Assembly: GCA_951217055.1 (NCBI GenBank)
Contig: OX578277.1
Span: 56,631,673-56,695,672 of the forward strand
Origin: Gerris lacustris
Lineage: Eukaryota > Arthropoda > Insecta > Hemiptera > Gerridae
Length of the DNA stretch: 64,000 nucleotides
Reading direction: 5' to 3'
Made by a program: the position numbers and the translations under genes
Part shown: one piece after another, positions 21,466 through 33,544 of the stretch
How the letters are laid out: every line of letters begins with the position of its first letter
Numbering within the stretch: position 1 is the stretch's first letter
The notes under the pieces: generated by a model
The model's database searches: none
The model's input: the letters and a program-made list of their open reading frames with translations, nothing else
Told to the model about the DNA's origin: nothing

Positions 21466-22736
21466 TATAAATTATATAACATCTATGTTGACCCAAAACT
21501 TTTAAATCTACCTTATCATTAGCTACAAAAGCACGCGCGAATTGGGTTTTTTGTTGATGGTCGTTTGTTAACTAAATTAATAAACTAAGATGGCCTACTT
21601 GATAAATTATTTAAAACATTTGCGAACAAATATTTATAGTACCCAAGCTTTGTCAGTGAGTAAGAAAAAGAAAGGGAATCGGATAAAACCCATTCAGCCA
21701 AAAGCATTAATCAGTGTTGCTTTAGTGCACGCGATTAAAAGTTTATGCTTCTTAGCACGATAACTAGAGAACTGCTTATTAGATGGTGACGAAATTTGGT
21801 TAATAGTACAAATAGCTCAGTTGATTAGATATGAAAAATGTATCCGTAAACTATTATATTAGCTACTAAATATGTACATCTCGTGTTAATATAGATGTAT
21901 TAATGCCTGATAAATGTTAACAGAGAAGAGAATGCTTTTTCGCTTGAAACCTAAATTACTGTTAGGTATGTTGTGCTAATAGTTGAAAGCATAATTAAGC
22001 AAGTTTCACGAAACAAAACTGCTGCCGATTGCATTTATAAGACTTTCTTATTTCTGAAATAATTCGGTGACACATTTTATTGAGTAAACGATGCAATCTA
22101 TTATTTTTATTTTTTGTTGCTTTTGTTTGTTGTTTTCTTATCAATGCTTTACGAAAATAAGAACACTCTTTATATTATTATAAACTAAACCGACAAACGT
22201 TTACATTTCAATACGCTTACATTTTTAATTAAATTTTACATTAGTGTATTTTAAAAGGGCTTCCGTGTGCGGTAATTACATTCAGTACGTCACTTAGTCT
22301 CCTTTTTAAATTAAAGAGTTGGTCACATATTATACCAATTTTTAAAAAAAAAAAAAAAAAAAAACAAACAAACAAAAAATAATATAACTAATTTAAAAAA
22401 AAATAAATAGGTAAAGCTATTTCACATCATGTGAAGGTTTATTTTATGCTTTTAACACCTTCTGTTTTACCCGAAATAAGTGATAATAGCATGTCTTAAC
22501 TACTTATATAAATAATAAATCTAATTATAGAAAAAACTCTACCGTTAGATAGTTTCGAATAGAAACAAATAATGAGAAACACGAATATATAAGTAATAAG
22601 AGCCAATGATAATTATAGATAATAATACAACAAGAAATGTCATAGGTAAAAAATTAAAATTTAGATAGGTCATCCTAAATGGAACAAAAAGATCATATAT
22701 ACCAAAGCTCACACGTTCGGCGGCAGGCATAGCTGC
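21466..22736. other. Non-coding, nothing recognised
   Basis: AT-rich sequence with an A-run at 22328-22345. No gene is supported. Confidence 0.45.
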
Positions 22737-23050
22737 TTTAAAAAAAATCGGTCTCAGACAACTCAGACAAACTTTCTCATACACGAGCTCATAATTACTT
22801 AGCCAGTGTTTTCCATTGATTAGTATTCGAGTTTTTGTTGGTACAATAATTTATTATTATTAAATTTTTTTAAGTTTTTGGTAGTTTTCATACTACGGAA
22901 AGTTTAAATTTTAATTTACATCAAATTATAATTATTATTTATTACGGGAAACAGACAGTGAAAAATACACTCCAGCGCCGGGATTTGAACCACGGGTCTC
23001 CTGTATTTCCAGTACAGATGCTCTTGCCAAGTATGTTTGAGCGCATGTGG
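22737..23050 (-). repeat. tRNA-like SINE
   Basis: On the minus strand a tRNA-like head lies near 23040-22965. It has an A-box-like TTGGCAAGAGCATCTG, a 5-bp stem CTGTA/TACAG around a 7-nt loop CTGGAAA, and a B box GGTTCAAATCC. It is followed by unrelated AT-rich sequence and a tail GGCTAAGTAATTATG...GAGAAAGTTTGTCTGAGTTG, then GACCGATTTTTTT. The tail is shared with 56990-57172 and 3487-3540. The acceptor stem does not pair well, so this is not a functional tRNA. Confidence 0.68.
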
Positions 23051-23052
23051 AA

Positions 23053-23350
23053 GAGAAACAAATTAGCGCAGAGGGTTGAACTTCATACGGGACCAACAAT
23101 GAGCTAATTATGACCTACCATCCAAATTTCATTAAAGTCGGATGTAAGTGTGGCAGTGTAGGTTTTAAGATATGTTGGTACGTAAAAATCGAACGACCGA
23201 CCAACATACCGACGGACCGACAGACAGACACGGAACCAAAAATGTTCCCTGATGGCTGAAACGGATTTCTGTCTTTTTTGAAATCGGAGATCTAACATTT
23301 TTTCGTTCTTCAGAACGATCACATAGCTCCGTTACCTTCGGTAACGGTTC
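23053..23350 (-). repeat. Dispersed repeat B, inverted copy 3
   Basis: The reverse complement carries CCGTTACCGAAGGTAACGGAG-type sequence, GATCGTTCTGAAGAACGAAA, CAGGGAACATTTTTGGTTCC and a run of TCGGTCxGTCGGT. It directly abuts the tRNA-like head. Confidence 0.7.
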
Positions 23351-24095
23351 GGAAGCAAAATATAGTCACAATGAGATCCTCCATACCATATTCTTATAAT
23401 CCATGTATGTTTAATAGGCTTAAAGAACCTGAAACAACATATACCTTAAAAATAAATATTAACAAATCGTTTGAAAATAAGTACAAACGCCGTTGAAAGT
23501 ATGTGTTTTGAAAACTCTATTTGCAGGTAGAAACATATATTTTTCTATTTTTGTTTAAGCGACTTTTGTATTTATTTGTTTGTATATTTTATCTTCTATC
23601 TATTGCAAATTCAGCAGTAGTTTCCAAGTTGTTGTTTTTATAATCCTTTATTTTCAAAGTTGTTTAAATTAAAATAAATAAAGAACATTAAAGAAGAAAA
23701 TATAATTTAATATATTTATGTCCATTAATTTTTCTAATGGGTGTTCTCACTTACTTTTTTTAATAGCCTAAACAATTTTAGATAAAGTACATTCTTTTTA
23801 CATTGGTTTTTATATAACTTACACAATTGGAGATATAAATTATAGGCAACGCAAAAAAAGAACTGGATAAACTATTGGTTTCTTCTTAATTGTTTTACAA
23901 CCTGCCTAATCGAAATTTATTAAAAGTAATCAATATTTTTTTAAAAAACAGAAAGGAAGATAAATATCAATTTACAAACTCATATGATTCATACATATAT
24001 ATATCTATATATAAATAAAACGAGAGTATGCAAATAATTTTAATTTATATTTTTTTTTTATCGGGGTAAGTAAAACCTATGTAGGATATAAATGA

Positions 24096-24099
<4 letters not shown>
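23351..24099. other. AT-rich non-coding stretch
   Basis: I see no gene or repeat boundary. Confidence 0.45.

Positions 24100-24184
<85 letters not shown>
24100..24184. repeat. (TA)n microsatellite
   Basis: More than 40 TA units. Apparent IYIYIY reading frames over it are artefacts. Confidence 0.97.
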
Positions 24185-24188
<4 letters not shown>

Positions 24189-26590
24189 CTTCGGAACACC
24201 AATTTCTTTCTAGTTAGTAAAAACAAAAAAAAGGTTATCGGAATTTCATTTAAATATGAAAGCAATACATACAAATAACAGACAATTTTTTAGGAGAGGA
24301 GAAAAAGAGGACGAAAAAAAAAACAAGAAAAAAAAAAACCCAAGAGCAAGAGAGAAAGTAAAAAAAGGGTAAGAGGAGTTGGCTGAGAAAAGCTCAGGCT
24401 ACAATTCAGGCCACGTACTCAGCTTGCCTTCGCTATCCCAATTCCAGCTTCTACACATCGTCTACTAAACCATACAAACCCGAGGGCGGTGCCTCCACCT
24501 AGCCCCTTTTCTACCAAGTTATACAAGAAGGGTTTTGGAATACTGACATGCCATACACATCTCATACTGACAATCTCTCTGCAAACTTTCCTTACCTCCT
24601 TCATACTGACAATCTACCATACTTTGTATCATTCATGCTCTACTAGAAAGATTTTTTTTTCTCATTCTATCCTTTCTAGAAGTATATATCCCTCCTTCCT
24701 CTTGTATTTTTATACCAACAATACACCTTAAGGAGAAAAGCTAACTTACTAATTTATTCCCAGTACAAGCGGAACTAATCGAACTTCTAAAACATAATCA
24801 ATTTGGAATTTTGATAACTGTGATAAAAATAACCTGATTTAGAACACGAAACCTGAATTAATAGAATATTTGAACTATTATTTTTTATTTTATTTGATAA
24901 AACCCAGCTCCTATTATTATACTAATTTGTTTTACGGCAAACAATTTCTTCATCAAAATTTCACGCATATCAGTATAACATAATGAATACTAACGAGGAA
25001 GGAGGTATCTTTAAATGAATATAAAATATCCTAAATGAGCATGTGAAATTTAACTAAATAATCCGCTATTACAGAAAGATGACTGCTAACATATACATTA
25101 CATACACATATATTACATTCTTTCAATGTATTTTTAAAACACGATTTTATAATAAACTTTACTACTTCAAAGAAACAAATCCACGACCTGAGTACAATAA
25201 GCAGATACACGAGTAAACTTTTCACTACATTATATCGATACAGGCTCATTATAACAAAATAAAATGTGAAATAAAAAATTCAAAAAAACTAGGGATTCTT
25301 TACTGATCTTACCTTACGTGTCCATACTGTGGTTATATTATAATAATATAAATGAAGTAATAAAAATAAATTTAGAACTCACCTAAAACATAAAAATCAA
25401 AACAAATATTTATTAATATTTTTATAGTTCAAAATGGTGCTAGTAAATTAATTTTTGTGAATAAAACCCACTGAGAGGGGGAAAAAACAATATCTTTAAT
25501 AAAAAAAAGATAAGAATAGGTTTTTATTTCACGAAAATATGGGTCTACGATTTTAATAGGAGAAAGCACACACTGGGTTTTTAAATAATAAATCTACTCC
25601 CTCATTTATTGATCTAAGACCTATAAAAAATAAAAACCTCAGAGCAGTATAAAATATGAATATAAAATTTCTGTGTAATACTGAATGTAAAATTCTCATA
25701 TTCAATCTACCATAGTGCAGCATTGTCTTTCTAAAATAGAAATGTCTATAAGAAACTTATACTTCATCACTAATAGAAATCAAATAAAACTAGAAGCATA
25801 CAAAAACAACAAACAAACAAATACTAAATAAAACAAGGTATAAATGTACAATATATAAATTTAAATACATACTTGAGACTAAAAGTTGACAAGAGGAATA
25901 TCCTTTAAAAACAATATATTCTAGAAGTCAACTTTTATTTTATTTCTACTTTGATTCATAAAAAAGTCGATAACATGTGTAATAAACTATCTTTATATAA
26001 TGTAAACAGAAAAAGAAGAAAGGGGGAGAAAAAATATCGCTTAATGTTTCCCTCTACTAGACCTATAGTTTAGGAACTAACACGAAGTGGAACTCTTATT
26101 TTCTTCGATTTATAAATAAAATAGGACAAAAAAAATAAATGGGATACATGTTGAAGGACTACACGAAAAAAAGAAGGGCAAAGATAGTAAGGTATAGAAT
26201 AAATACATAGGGAATGAGAAAGGCTTTAAGACTTTGTGAGGAGACGATGAAAATCAATCATAACAATGAGGCTTCTCCTTAGACTACTCCCAACCCGACA
26301 AACCAATTTATTCTTCCACTGATTAATAGAAAAAAGAAAAAGATATCTCACAAAAAAAAGGCGAATTATAATATAAAAAGAAAAGGGATAAAATAATGAA
26401 GTAGAAGCGGACCAATTAAAAATTAGGCGATATTTTCTATAGCTCATAAACTTTTCCAATCTTAAATTCTAAAGAAAATATATAAATCAAGAGTTTCAAC
26501 AGAAAAATCTAAAAGTTGGACCTTTATATTTGATTTTCTATTTCATCAATTATTCTTAACAAAATGTCTTATTAAGAGCTGTATATAAAA
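24185..26590. other. Non-coding, with a purine-rich tract
   Basis: 24290-24378 is almost pure A and G on the plus strand, of the kind that can form H-DNA. The rest is AT-rich, without a credible gene or repeat boundary. Confidence 0.45.
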
Positions 26591-26592
26591 TA

Positions 26593-26927
26593 CTTTATCT
26601 ACGATTGATACTAATATAAACATTATATCTCTGTTTAGATGCGTAGAAAGTGATTATTTACGATTAGCGAGTTTGTTCACATTTAACAAAACTAATTTGC
26701 TATTATTTTATTAAAGTAACTGTTTATATCGAGTTTTTAGTGAAAAACAATGTCAAGAGACTTTCACGAAAATGTAGAGAATAACACTCCTCCAGAAATA
26801 ATTAATTCGGCAAAAAATACAACTCAAGATTAATGCCATCTTTATCAAGAGAAGAGATACGAACTTACATACAGCAAGTGTATTTTTTTCTGTATTTATT
26901 ATTTGAATCTATCAATCGTAGATAAAG
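26593..26927 (+). mobile_element. MITE-like element, 335 bp, TA-flanked (left copy)
   Basis: The ends are inverted: CTTTATCTACGATTGATAC at the left and ATCAATCGTAGATAAAG at the right. TA lies outside both (26591-26592 and 26928-26929). A longer copy lies in inverse orientation at 28319-28761. It has no coding content. Confidence 0.78.
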
Positions 26928-26929
26928 TA

Positions 26930-28316
26930 CGGTACGCAACTCGTGCGAAAACGGCATTTTCCATTGCTCGTGTGGTTTTATTACCCTCGCTGTCGCTCGG
27001 GTGCAAACTCCACACTCGCATGCAAAATGACTTTTAAATACATTTAACCTATGATGAACACGAATCTAAAGTCAAAAAATTCTGCTGACCATACTTTTTT
27101 AAGAACATTGAAATATAAAAAATTGATTTTTCCACTTATTATAATAAATAATCTTTGTATTTCTATTAATTTTTCAGTTGTGCAGAGTGATACAAAACAT
27201 GTGTGTGATTCAGAGGCTAATTCTAAGAAAATAGTTATTTACGCACCAAGGGAGGAAAGTAAGTGATTGCACCCTGAGCGATGAAGTTGGTTCCTGAGGC
27301 GAAGCCGAGAGAACCATAACGTTTACTCCCGCGGCGGAGCCGAGAGAGTTAATTATCGCGAGAGTGCAAGGGATTTTTACTCCCAAGGTACGTACAAGAT
27401 TTTACCTTCAGAAGGGAGAAAAAAATATGGAATGATTTTAATTTAAAATTATTTTATTCAACAAAAAATACATATTTTTAAATTTATTTAAAACAAAACA
27501 AAAAAAATTGTTAGATATAATATTAACAATTCTCTAAATATGTTTAATCACGTTAAAATTAAATGATAGATAGTAATTATTTGAATTTCAATGCTAAATT
27601 AAATGGGAGAATCAGCTGGAAGCTGAGTCGTGTATTGAATGGTGTTGACAACTGATGTATTTATATATGGATTAGTTAATCTACATTTAAAAATTATGTT
27701 TCCACTTTTAACTTGTTTGTTTGTTTTACTGATGTATCACTATGGCAACCGTTGTGGAGGATACATGACATGTGAAGATGACACTATAGATTTCGACATT
27801 AACAACAAAAGTTAGTAAATGAAATTTGTATAGCACCAACCTTATTTACTTGTGCTTTATCTGGGGCAACACTGGAGGGAATCATGAAAGTTCATGAATC
27901 CCTTATTTTTCATTACTCCTTGTTTAACCCGACCGGGTGCAATGAGTAACTTCCCTCCCTGTAAACTAGGGAGGAAAGTTCACATCTTCTCCCCGCTGGA
28001 GGTATAAAAAGTCCCTACTAACATGAGACAGTTTTCGAGACACAGGATTTCAAAAAAGATTTTATTTTGTTTTTTGACGATATCTCAGGAACGTTTGAGG
28101 TAGGTCGAGGCAGCCAACAGGCTATGCTTTGTCTCCTCGGTTTTCAGATCTAAATGTTTGGGTTTTTTTGTGGGGTCTCTTACAATAGTACATTACGCGT
28201 CGAGTGCGGAAAGTAGCATTTTGCATGCGAGTGTGGAGTTTGCACCCGAGCGACAGCGAGGGTAGTAAAACCACAAGAGCAATGCAAAATGCCGTTTTCG
28301 CACGAGTTGCGTACCG
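26930..28316. other. Core between the inverted MITEs, with GC-rich inverted flanks
   Basis: The outermost ~110 bp on each side (26930-27040 and 28200-28316) are inverted copies that hold GTACGCAACTCGTGCGAAAA, CCCTCGCTGTCGCTCGGGTG and CACACTCGCATGCAAAATG. Inside, 27275-27400 has short GC-rich inverted motifs such as GAGGCGAAGCCGAG and GGCGGAGCCGAGAG. A frame of 71 codons at 27051-27266 has a hydrophobic stretch but no known motif, and I do not call it a gene. Confidence 0.5.
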
Positions 28317-28318
28317 TA

Positions 28319-28761
28319 CTTTATCTACGATTGTTTGATTTAAATAATAAATACAGAAAAAAATAAACTTGCTGTATGTAAGTTCGTATCTCTTCTCTTG
28401 ATAAAGATGGCATTAATCATGAGTTAAATTTTTTCCGAATTAATTATTTCTGGAGGAGTATTATTCTCTACATTTTCGTCAAAGCCACTTGATTCATTCA
28501 TTGTTTTTCACTAAAAACTCGATATAAACAGTTACTTTAATAAAAGAATACCAAATTAGTTTTGTTAAATGTAAACAAACTCGCTAAACGTGCGTAAAGC
28601 TGAAGAATTCCTCTTCTTTACCACGCTAGCGTGGTAAAGAAGAAGAATTCTTCAGAACTATGAGACGCGCATGCGCAATGAATACAAGTACGTAAATAAT
28701 CACTTTCTACGCATATAAACAGAGATATAATGTTTATATTTCGTATCAATCGTAGATAAAG
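28319..28761 (-). mobile_element. MITE-like element, 443 bp (right, inverted copy)
   Basis: It is the reverse complement of 26593-26927 with about 105 bp more near its outer end (about 28588-28693). The extra piece holds a 56-bp palindrome. TA precedes it at 28317-28318, while TT follows it. Confidence 0.75.
28600..28655. repeat. 56-bp near-perfect palindrome
   Basis: Two 28-bp arms meet without a loop at CACGCT/AGCGTG, with one mismatched pair (28612 region). The central 30 bp, from CTTCTTTACC to its complement, are perfect. Confidence 0.92.
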
Positions 28762-28896
28762 TTAATTTACATTACATCAGTTAATACTATTGGAGAACTA
28801 GGATATTGAATTATTTATTGCATCTTGCATTAGGGGCACGTCAGTAACTAAAACGTAGGTTGAAAGCTTGCATTTCCGTAGGAGGAGGCCATTTTT

Positions 28897-29553
28897 AGGG
28901 TCCGTAGGCTAAACCAAGGACCCTGATATTTGTCTGCGTGTGTTTGTCTGTCCGTCCGTCCGTCTGTTGCCTGCTGTGTCTTGTACTTACCCACACATTT
29001 TAAAAATATATCAACTTATACACAAAAAAAACATTTTTCAAAACAATTAGGGTAAAAAAACTTAGGGTTAATTTTATTTTTTTCGACACCTTGTGGGGTA
29101 TCATGTAAAAGGTTACGTCGAACTGATTACAATAATATATCATTTTTGGATATAAGCTTGGTTAGGGCTAGCGTAGACGAGTTTGAAGAGGGTGGGAAAA
29201 GTGCCCAACCCCCCCCCCCTCCTTCCCCCCTCTATCTCGCTTATATGAAGTCCAAAAAATCTGAAAAAATTCCTGAACATTTTTCGACCAAAAGTAAAGA
29301 TACCACTTTTTAGAAATTTCGAAAAAAATATTATTTCATTTTTTATTGACAAAATACGTTTCTTTATCATTATGGTCTTTTCGATCTATTTATATGTTTG
29401 TAGTCCGGTTCAGTGGCAAAAAAATACTTTATCAACAGTTTGTTTATGTGTTTTGAGAATAAAAGGATAGTAGAAAGTAAGCTTTTTAGGATTTTAATGA
29501 ACGCCATCAATAGGGTAGGTACTACTTTCAATACAGTGTGGCCTACGGACCCT
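28897..29553. repeat. Inverted 13-bp motifs around a dispersed repeat
   Basis: AGGGTCCGTAGGC (28897-28909) and GCCTACGGACCCT (29541-29553) are exact reverse complements. Between them lie a GTCCGTCCGTCCGTC run and a long C tract. They may be the ends of one element, but no target duplication was found. Confidence 0.4.
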
Positions 29554-30085
29554 CGCTGTGTGCTGACTTGCACACACTTGACTTGTTTAATAACAATTGT
29601 TCTGAGTTTTCTTGTTTTTATGTTATTTGCTTGGTTTTGTAAATTTTTGTTATTAGCTCTTTTGACCATCATTATTTTCAGTTTATACTATAAGCAAATA
29701 AATTACGTTAATAATTATTATAATAATAACTCTAATTATTATCTGGTGGGATTGGTGTAAAAAAGGTGTGGATATGAAAAGGAACTCTGAAAGAACACAG
29801 GAATCAATGGCATCCTATGATGTCGGCCAAAACACGTGAGCGACATTTTAGGACACGTATTGTCAACGAGCCTTTATGTCAAATTTGATTGGCATCTACC
29901 AAACAATGCCTTAATATGGCATGTAGTTATCATTGACTTGTAGTCCTCTAACAGATTGACTGTTACATGACCCTGCCAATGTTGTTATAATTAAGTTAAC
30001 ATATAATTTATTAGCATAATAACTCAATGGCAAATTATCTAATTATAAATTTAAATGATATTTCATTCCCAAATATAAATCATGA
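29554..30085. other. Non-coding stretch
   Basis: A 115-codon frame overlaps the start of this stretch but consists of hydrophobic and Asn/Tyr-rich low-complexity sequence. No gene is supported. Confidence 0.4.
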
Positions 30086-30350
30086 GGGGCCATACACATA
30101 CACTATATTTTCACCTTCTCCTTACAAGTATAACCTTCAATCTTACCCACAGACGCTCAATATTATTGTACAATAAATCATTATAGCTTTGGTTTACTTC
30201 AGATCAACATGTTAAGGCCATACAAGTAAAATATAATTCATTTCATTTAATATTGCCCACAAACGTTCAATATCATTGTACAATCATTCAATATTGTCCA
30301 TAAAAGCTCAATGATAAAATATTCTGCAATAATATTGAACCTGTATGGGC
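30086..30350. mobile_element. Short inverted-end element with GGGCCATACAC ends
   Basis: GGGGCCATACAC at the left is answered by TGTATGGGC at the right. Inside, TCAATATTATTGTACAAT-type motifs and a GGCCATAC are repeated (30210). The ends resemble those of the element at 38014-38109. Confidence 0.5.
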
Positions 30351-30397
30351 AAGCATTTCATTTAATAAGGTTAGTCACCATCAGCAAACAGATTTTG

Positions 30398-30759
30398 ACT
30401 TAAGGCTCTACCGCTCTTTGAGGTTAGAAAAATCCTTAAATTGAAAATGTTATTGGTTCTAAGCAAGATATCAAAAATCTGACCACAGGCTTCATTCCTA
30501 ATTTTAATTTTGCACAATTTGAGCCCTATTTCAACTTATAATGATAAATAGTAAGGCGCCATTTCAATACAACGATAAAACTGTTGTATTAAAATGGCGC
30601 CTGTACAATTTATCATAGGAAGTTGAAATAGGGCTCAAATTGTGCAGAATTAAAATTAGGAATGAAGCCTGTGATTAGATTTTTGATTTCTTGCTTGGAA
30701 CCAGTATAATTGTAATTTTACTGTTTTTCCTAACCTCAAAGGGCGGTAGAGCCTTAAGT
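30398..30759. mobile_element. 362-bp hairpin element (foldback MITE)
   Basis: Two arms of about 170 bp are near-perfect reverse complements, from ACTTAAGGCTCTACCGC at the left to GCGGTAGAGCCTTAAGT at the right. They meet at GTTGTATT around 30565-30590 with a short loop. The whole transcript could fold into one long hairpin. It has no coding content. Confidence 0.85.
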
Positions 30760-31493
30760 AGATTCATCCATATTAGAGATTAGTATCAGTTTAGTAGATA
30801 AGAAGATTTAACCTGTAAAAATATTATAGACCATGCAATTTTAAATTTAATTAATTCGAGGATAGAAGGAAAGTATTTGCTTTCTATAAATACTCATTTC
30901 GCTTGTTTTAAACCCTCATCGAAATTTTATTTTTCATGATTATCCTTAAATATTTTAATATCAGAGCTTACTAATAAAGAGCTCAAATATGTAGGGGAAA
31001 AATGGGTGAAAATTAAATATGAAACCATAATGCTTAATAACACTAGTGGTGAACACGTTTTGTACTAATCGAATATCCTAAAGTACCATTAATAATTTAG
31101 CATCGATTCAATTGATTTCAAAGCCTTTTAGTTGTTGGTCATTCGGGTAATAATTTAGATCCTAATCAAGAATTCTAATCTGTCATAGGTGAGCAGAGTG
31201 CATCAAATGTAAAGCCACGTATTTTAATTACCCATGGATTACCTGAGAGACTAATAAATAATTTTAATGATATAACCATTTTATACAGATGTGTTATAAT
31301 TAAAGGTTAAGCTAGTTATGCGCAAACCGATATGTAAGCTATACTCTCCAGAGAAAATTTAAATTCAAGATTTTTTTAAAAAAATAAAGGAAAAGAAAAA
31401 ATTTAAAATGTTATTCAACACACTTAAATACATCTTAAATATTTCTCTATCATCTTAAATTTCGAGGTAAAGCAGAAAAATACTCTCTCCACA
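30760..31493. other. AT-rich non-coding stretch
   Basis: I see no gene, RNA or repeat boundary. Confidence 0.45.
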
Positions 31494-32387
31494 ATATTGG
31501 CGCAAAAGACTGGAAACCCTAGAATAACTCGTCAGAAATGCCATTTCGAAAAAGTTTCAGCATTTTTCCCTGGTGACCTTGACCTTGTCCTTCGAGGTCA
31601 TTTGAAGGTCAACTTTGTTTTTTTTAATGTGAACCCCCATTTTGTTTATTGCGGATTTGAAAAGATCAGGAAATTTTATGAAAAATATGACCTTGACCAT
31701 GTCTGACCATGACTGTCAAGGTCAAAATTGTTTTTCGAATTAGAACTACTTTTTATTGAGGATTGCGAAATATCTGAACTTTACCTTCAACCAAGACCTA
31801 CACCCACTGTCGACCATGGCCTACTCCTCGTACTTTAAGTCCTTTAACCATGACCTTTATGTCATTTAAACCCTTTCCCCCTATTTTTTATTTTTTTGTC
31901 CATAAAGGTTATGGTCAAGGTCGTGGTCAACGGTCAACGTTCAGAGACAAAAAAAAAAAAACGGGGGGGAGGGGGGGGGGGGGGGTTAAATGTTTGAATG
32001 ACCTTATAGGTCATAGTCAAGTACGAGGTGGTCAACCGTGGGTGTAGGTGTAGGTCTTGGTTAAAGGTAAAATTCAGCTATTTCGCAATCCGCAATAAAA
32101 AGTAGAAGTTCTAATTCGAAAAACAATTTTGACCTTGGAATGACCTTGAAGGTCATGGTCAAGGTCATATTTTTTGTAAAATTTCCGGATCTTTTCAAAT
32201 CCGCAATAAAAAAATAGGGGTTCACATTTAAAAAACGAAGTTGACCTTCAAATGACCATGAAGGACAAGGTCAAGTTCAAATCCAAGGTCGTCATTGAAT
32301 AGCTAGGGAAAAATGCTGAAACTTTTTTCGAAAAAATGCATTTCTGACGACTTATTCTGGGGTTTCCATACTTTTGTGCCACCCTGA
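31494..32387. mobile_element. 894-bp foldback element with AAGGTCA arrays
   Basis: Left end GCAAAAGACTGGAAACCCTA and right end GGGGTTTCCATACTTTTGTG plus CCACCCTGA are inverted. The arms of about 420 bp match nearly throughout and meet at the A and G runs near 31950-31985. Each arm carries many TGACCTTGACC/AAGGTCAAGGTCA hexamer pairs. No transposase frame is present. Confidence 0.82.
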
Positions 32388-32943
32388 ATAGCTTTATGAA
32401 GACCAAACCCGCTTTAAACCGAAATTATCCAGAGAGTCAGGTAAAACACAATCTGTGGTCTTAGCTCTGTCAAGTTATACTCAGACTTTTAGTTACACCT
32501 AACTGAATCTTTCTGGCACGGATAATGACCGCTTGAGGTTAAAAGCCGGTTTTGCCATAATCCAGCTTTTGTACAAAGACAGCATTTTTCTACTTAAACC
32601 TTCATAAGATATATGTCATTTTAATATTATTGGTTAAATCCAGAATAATTCCATTGCTGCATTTTATATGTGTGTGTGTTAGAATCAAATAAATACGTAA
32701 AACGTGTATTGAAAAATCAAAGCAAATTATTTAAATAATACACAAATTAAATTCAATACACTGACTCAAGCATAAAGTATTACTTGATTATTAGGTCTGT
32801 AAATATCTGAAATTGAGATACTTATTAACAGTATCAAAAAGGTACTAATAAAGAAAGAAACATAGAGATCTATAGAGAAGTACATTTTACAGCACGCATT
32901 AAAACATATTTCTCACCAAGTAAAGTAAACGTTGTCTATTGTA
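32388..32943. other. Non-coding stretch
   Basis: AT-rich, with a short TGTGTGTGT run at 32669. Nothing else is recognised. Confidence 0.4.
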
Positions 32944-32950
32944 GAAGAAG

Positions 32951-33280
32951 ATGCAGCTTCAATTTAGTTTTAAATCACAAGAAGGAATTTTAAGAGAACG
33001 ACAATATAGGGCTTGTGTGAGATGGTTAGCGATAAGACATATAGAGTTACAAGAGTCTGTGCCATTAATGGTTTTATTTGACTCAGAGATACTTTCAAAT
33101 AGTCCACCCAGAATACTTGAAACGGTATTAAATTGTAGCACAACTACACAATTTAGTTTTGGGGAAAATCATTTAGACGAGGTCTTTGCCATAATACCCT
33201 CCTCTTCTGGCTTAATGTCCCTGTCTTTAGCCTCTTCTACTTCTTTTATAGGGACCCTTTCTTTTAATTTTAGTAATTAA
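32951..33280 (+). CDS. Hypothetical 109-codon frame, possible terminal exon
   Basis: I do not recognise the product. The frame has mixed composition, unlike the low-complexity frames around it, and ends in a Ser/Phe-rich stretch. It is preceded by TTGTCTATTGTAG (to 32944), which could be a splice acceptor, so it could be read as KK-MQLQF. It is followed by a T-rich stretch and several AATAAA boxes near 33424-33442, as in a 3' UTR. Against this, the opposite strand is also open for 60 codons and no domain is visible. An old retroelement tail is equally possible. Confidence 0.25.
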   Translation: MQLQFSFKSQEGILRERQYRACVRWLAIRHIELQESVPLMVLFDSEILSNSPPRILETVLNCSTTTQFSFGENHLDEVFAIIPSSSGLMSLSLASSTSFIGTLSFNFSN

Positions 33281-33544
33281 GACTTTCTTCTTATCCCTTT
33301 TACTGTTGTCTTTTATTTAGATTTTTGTTATTTCCACCCTATTTTTTTTCTTTATTTCTTTTTAATATTTGCACTTGTGGCTTAGGCTGTTTGCACGACT
33401 AATTTTTTTTTTTTTTTTAGTTGAATAAATGAATAAATAAATACCTAAGATATTTTTGTTAGAAATAGAAAGTAAATTATGACTTTTATAAAAAAAACAA
33501 TTTTTTTAATATAATGACAACAACAATCTGATATAAACTATAGT

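Noticed and set aside
22960..23045. A functional tRNA gene (anticodon-like GGA)
   Set aside because: Acceptor and T stems do not pair properly and the piece is linked to a SINE tail.
24077..24274. IYIYIY-repeat frame (also at 35081-35323 and 57285-57714)
   Set aside because: Translation of (TA)n tracts; not coding, apart from the LINE part at 57407-57590.
27051..27266. 71-codon frame with a hydrophobic segment in the core of the inverted MITE pair
   Set aside because: No start context, domain or conservation evidence; could be chance.
29413..29760. 115-codon frame with hydrophobic stretches
   Set aside because: Low-complexity composition, no motif, overlapped by an antisense frame; probably chance in T-rich DNA.
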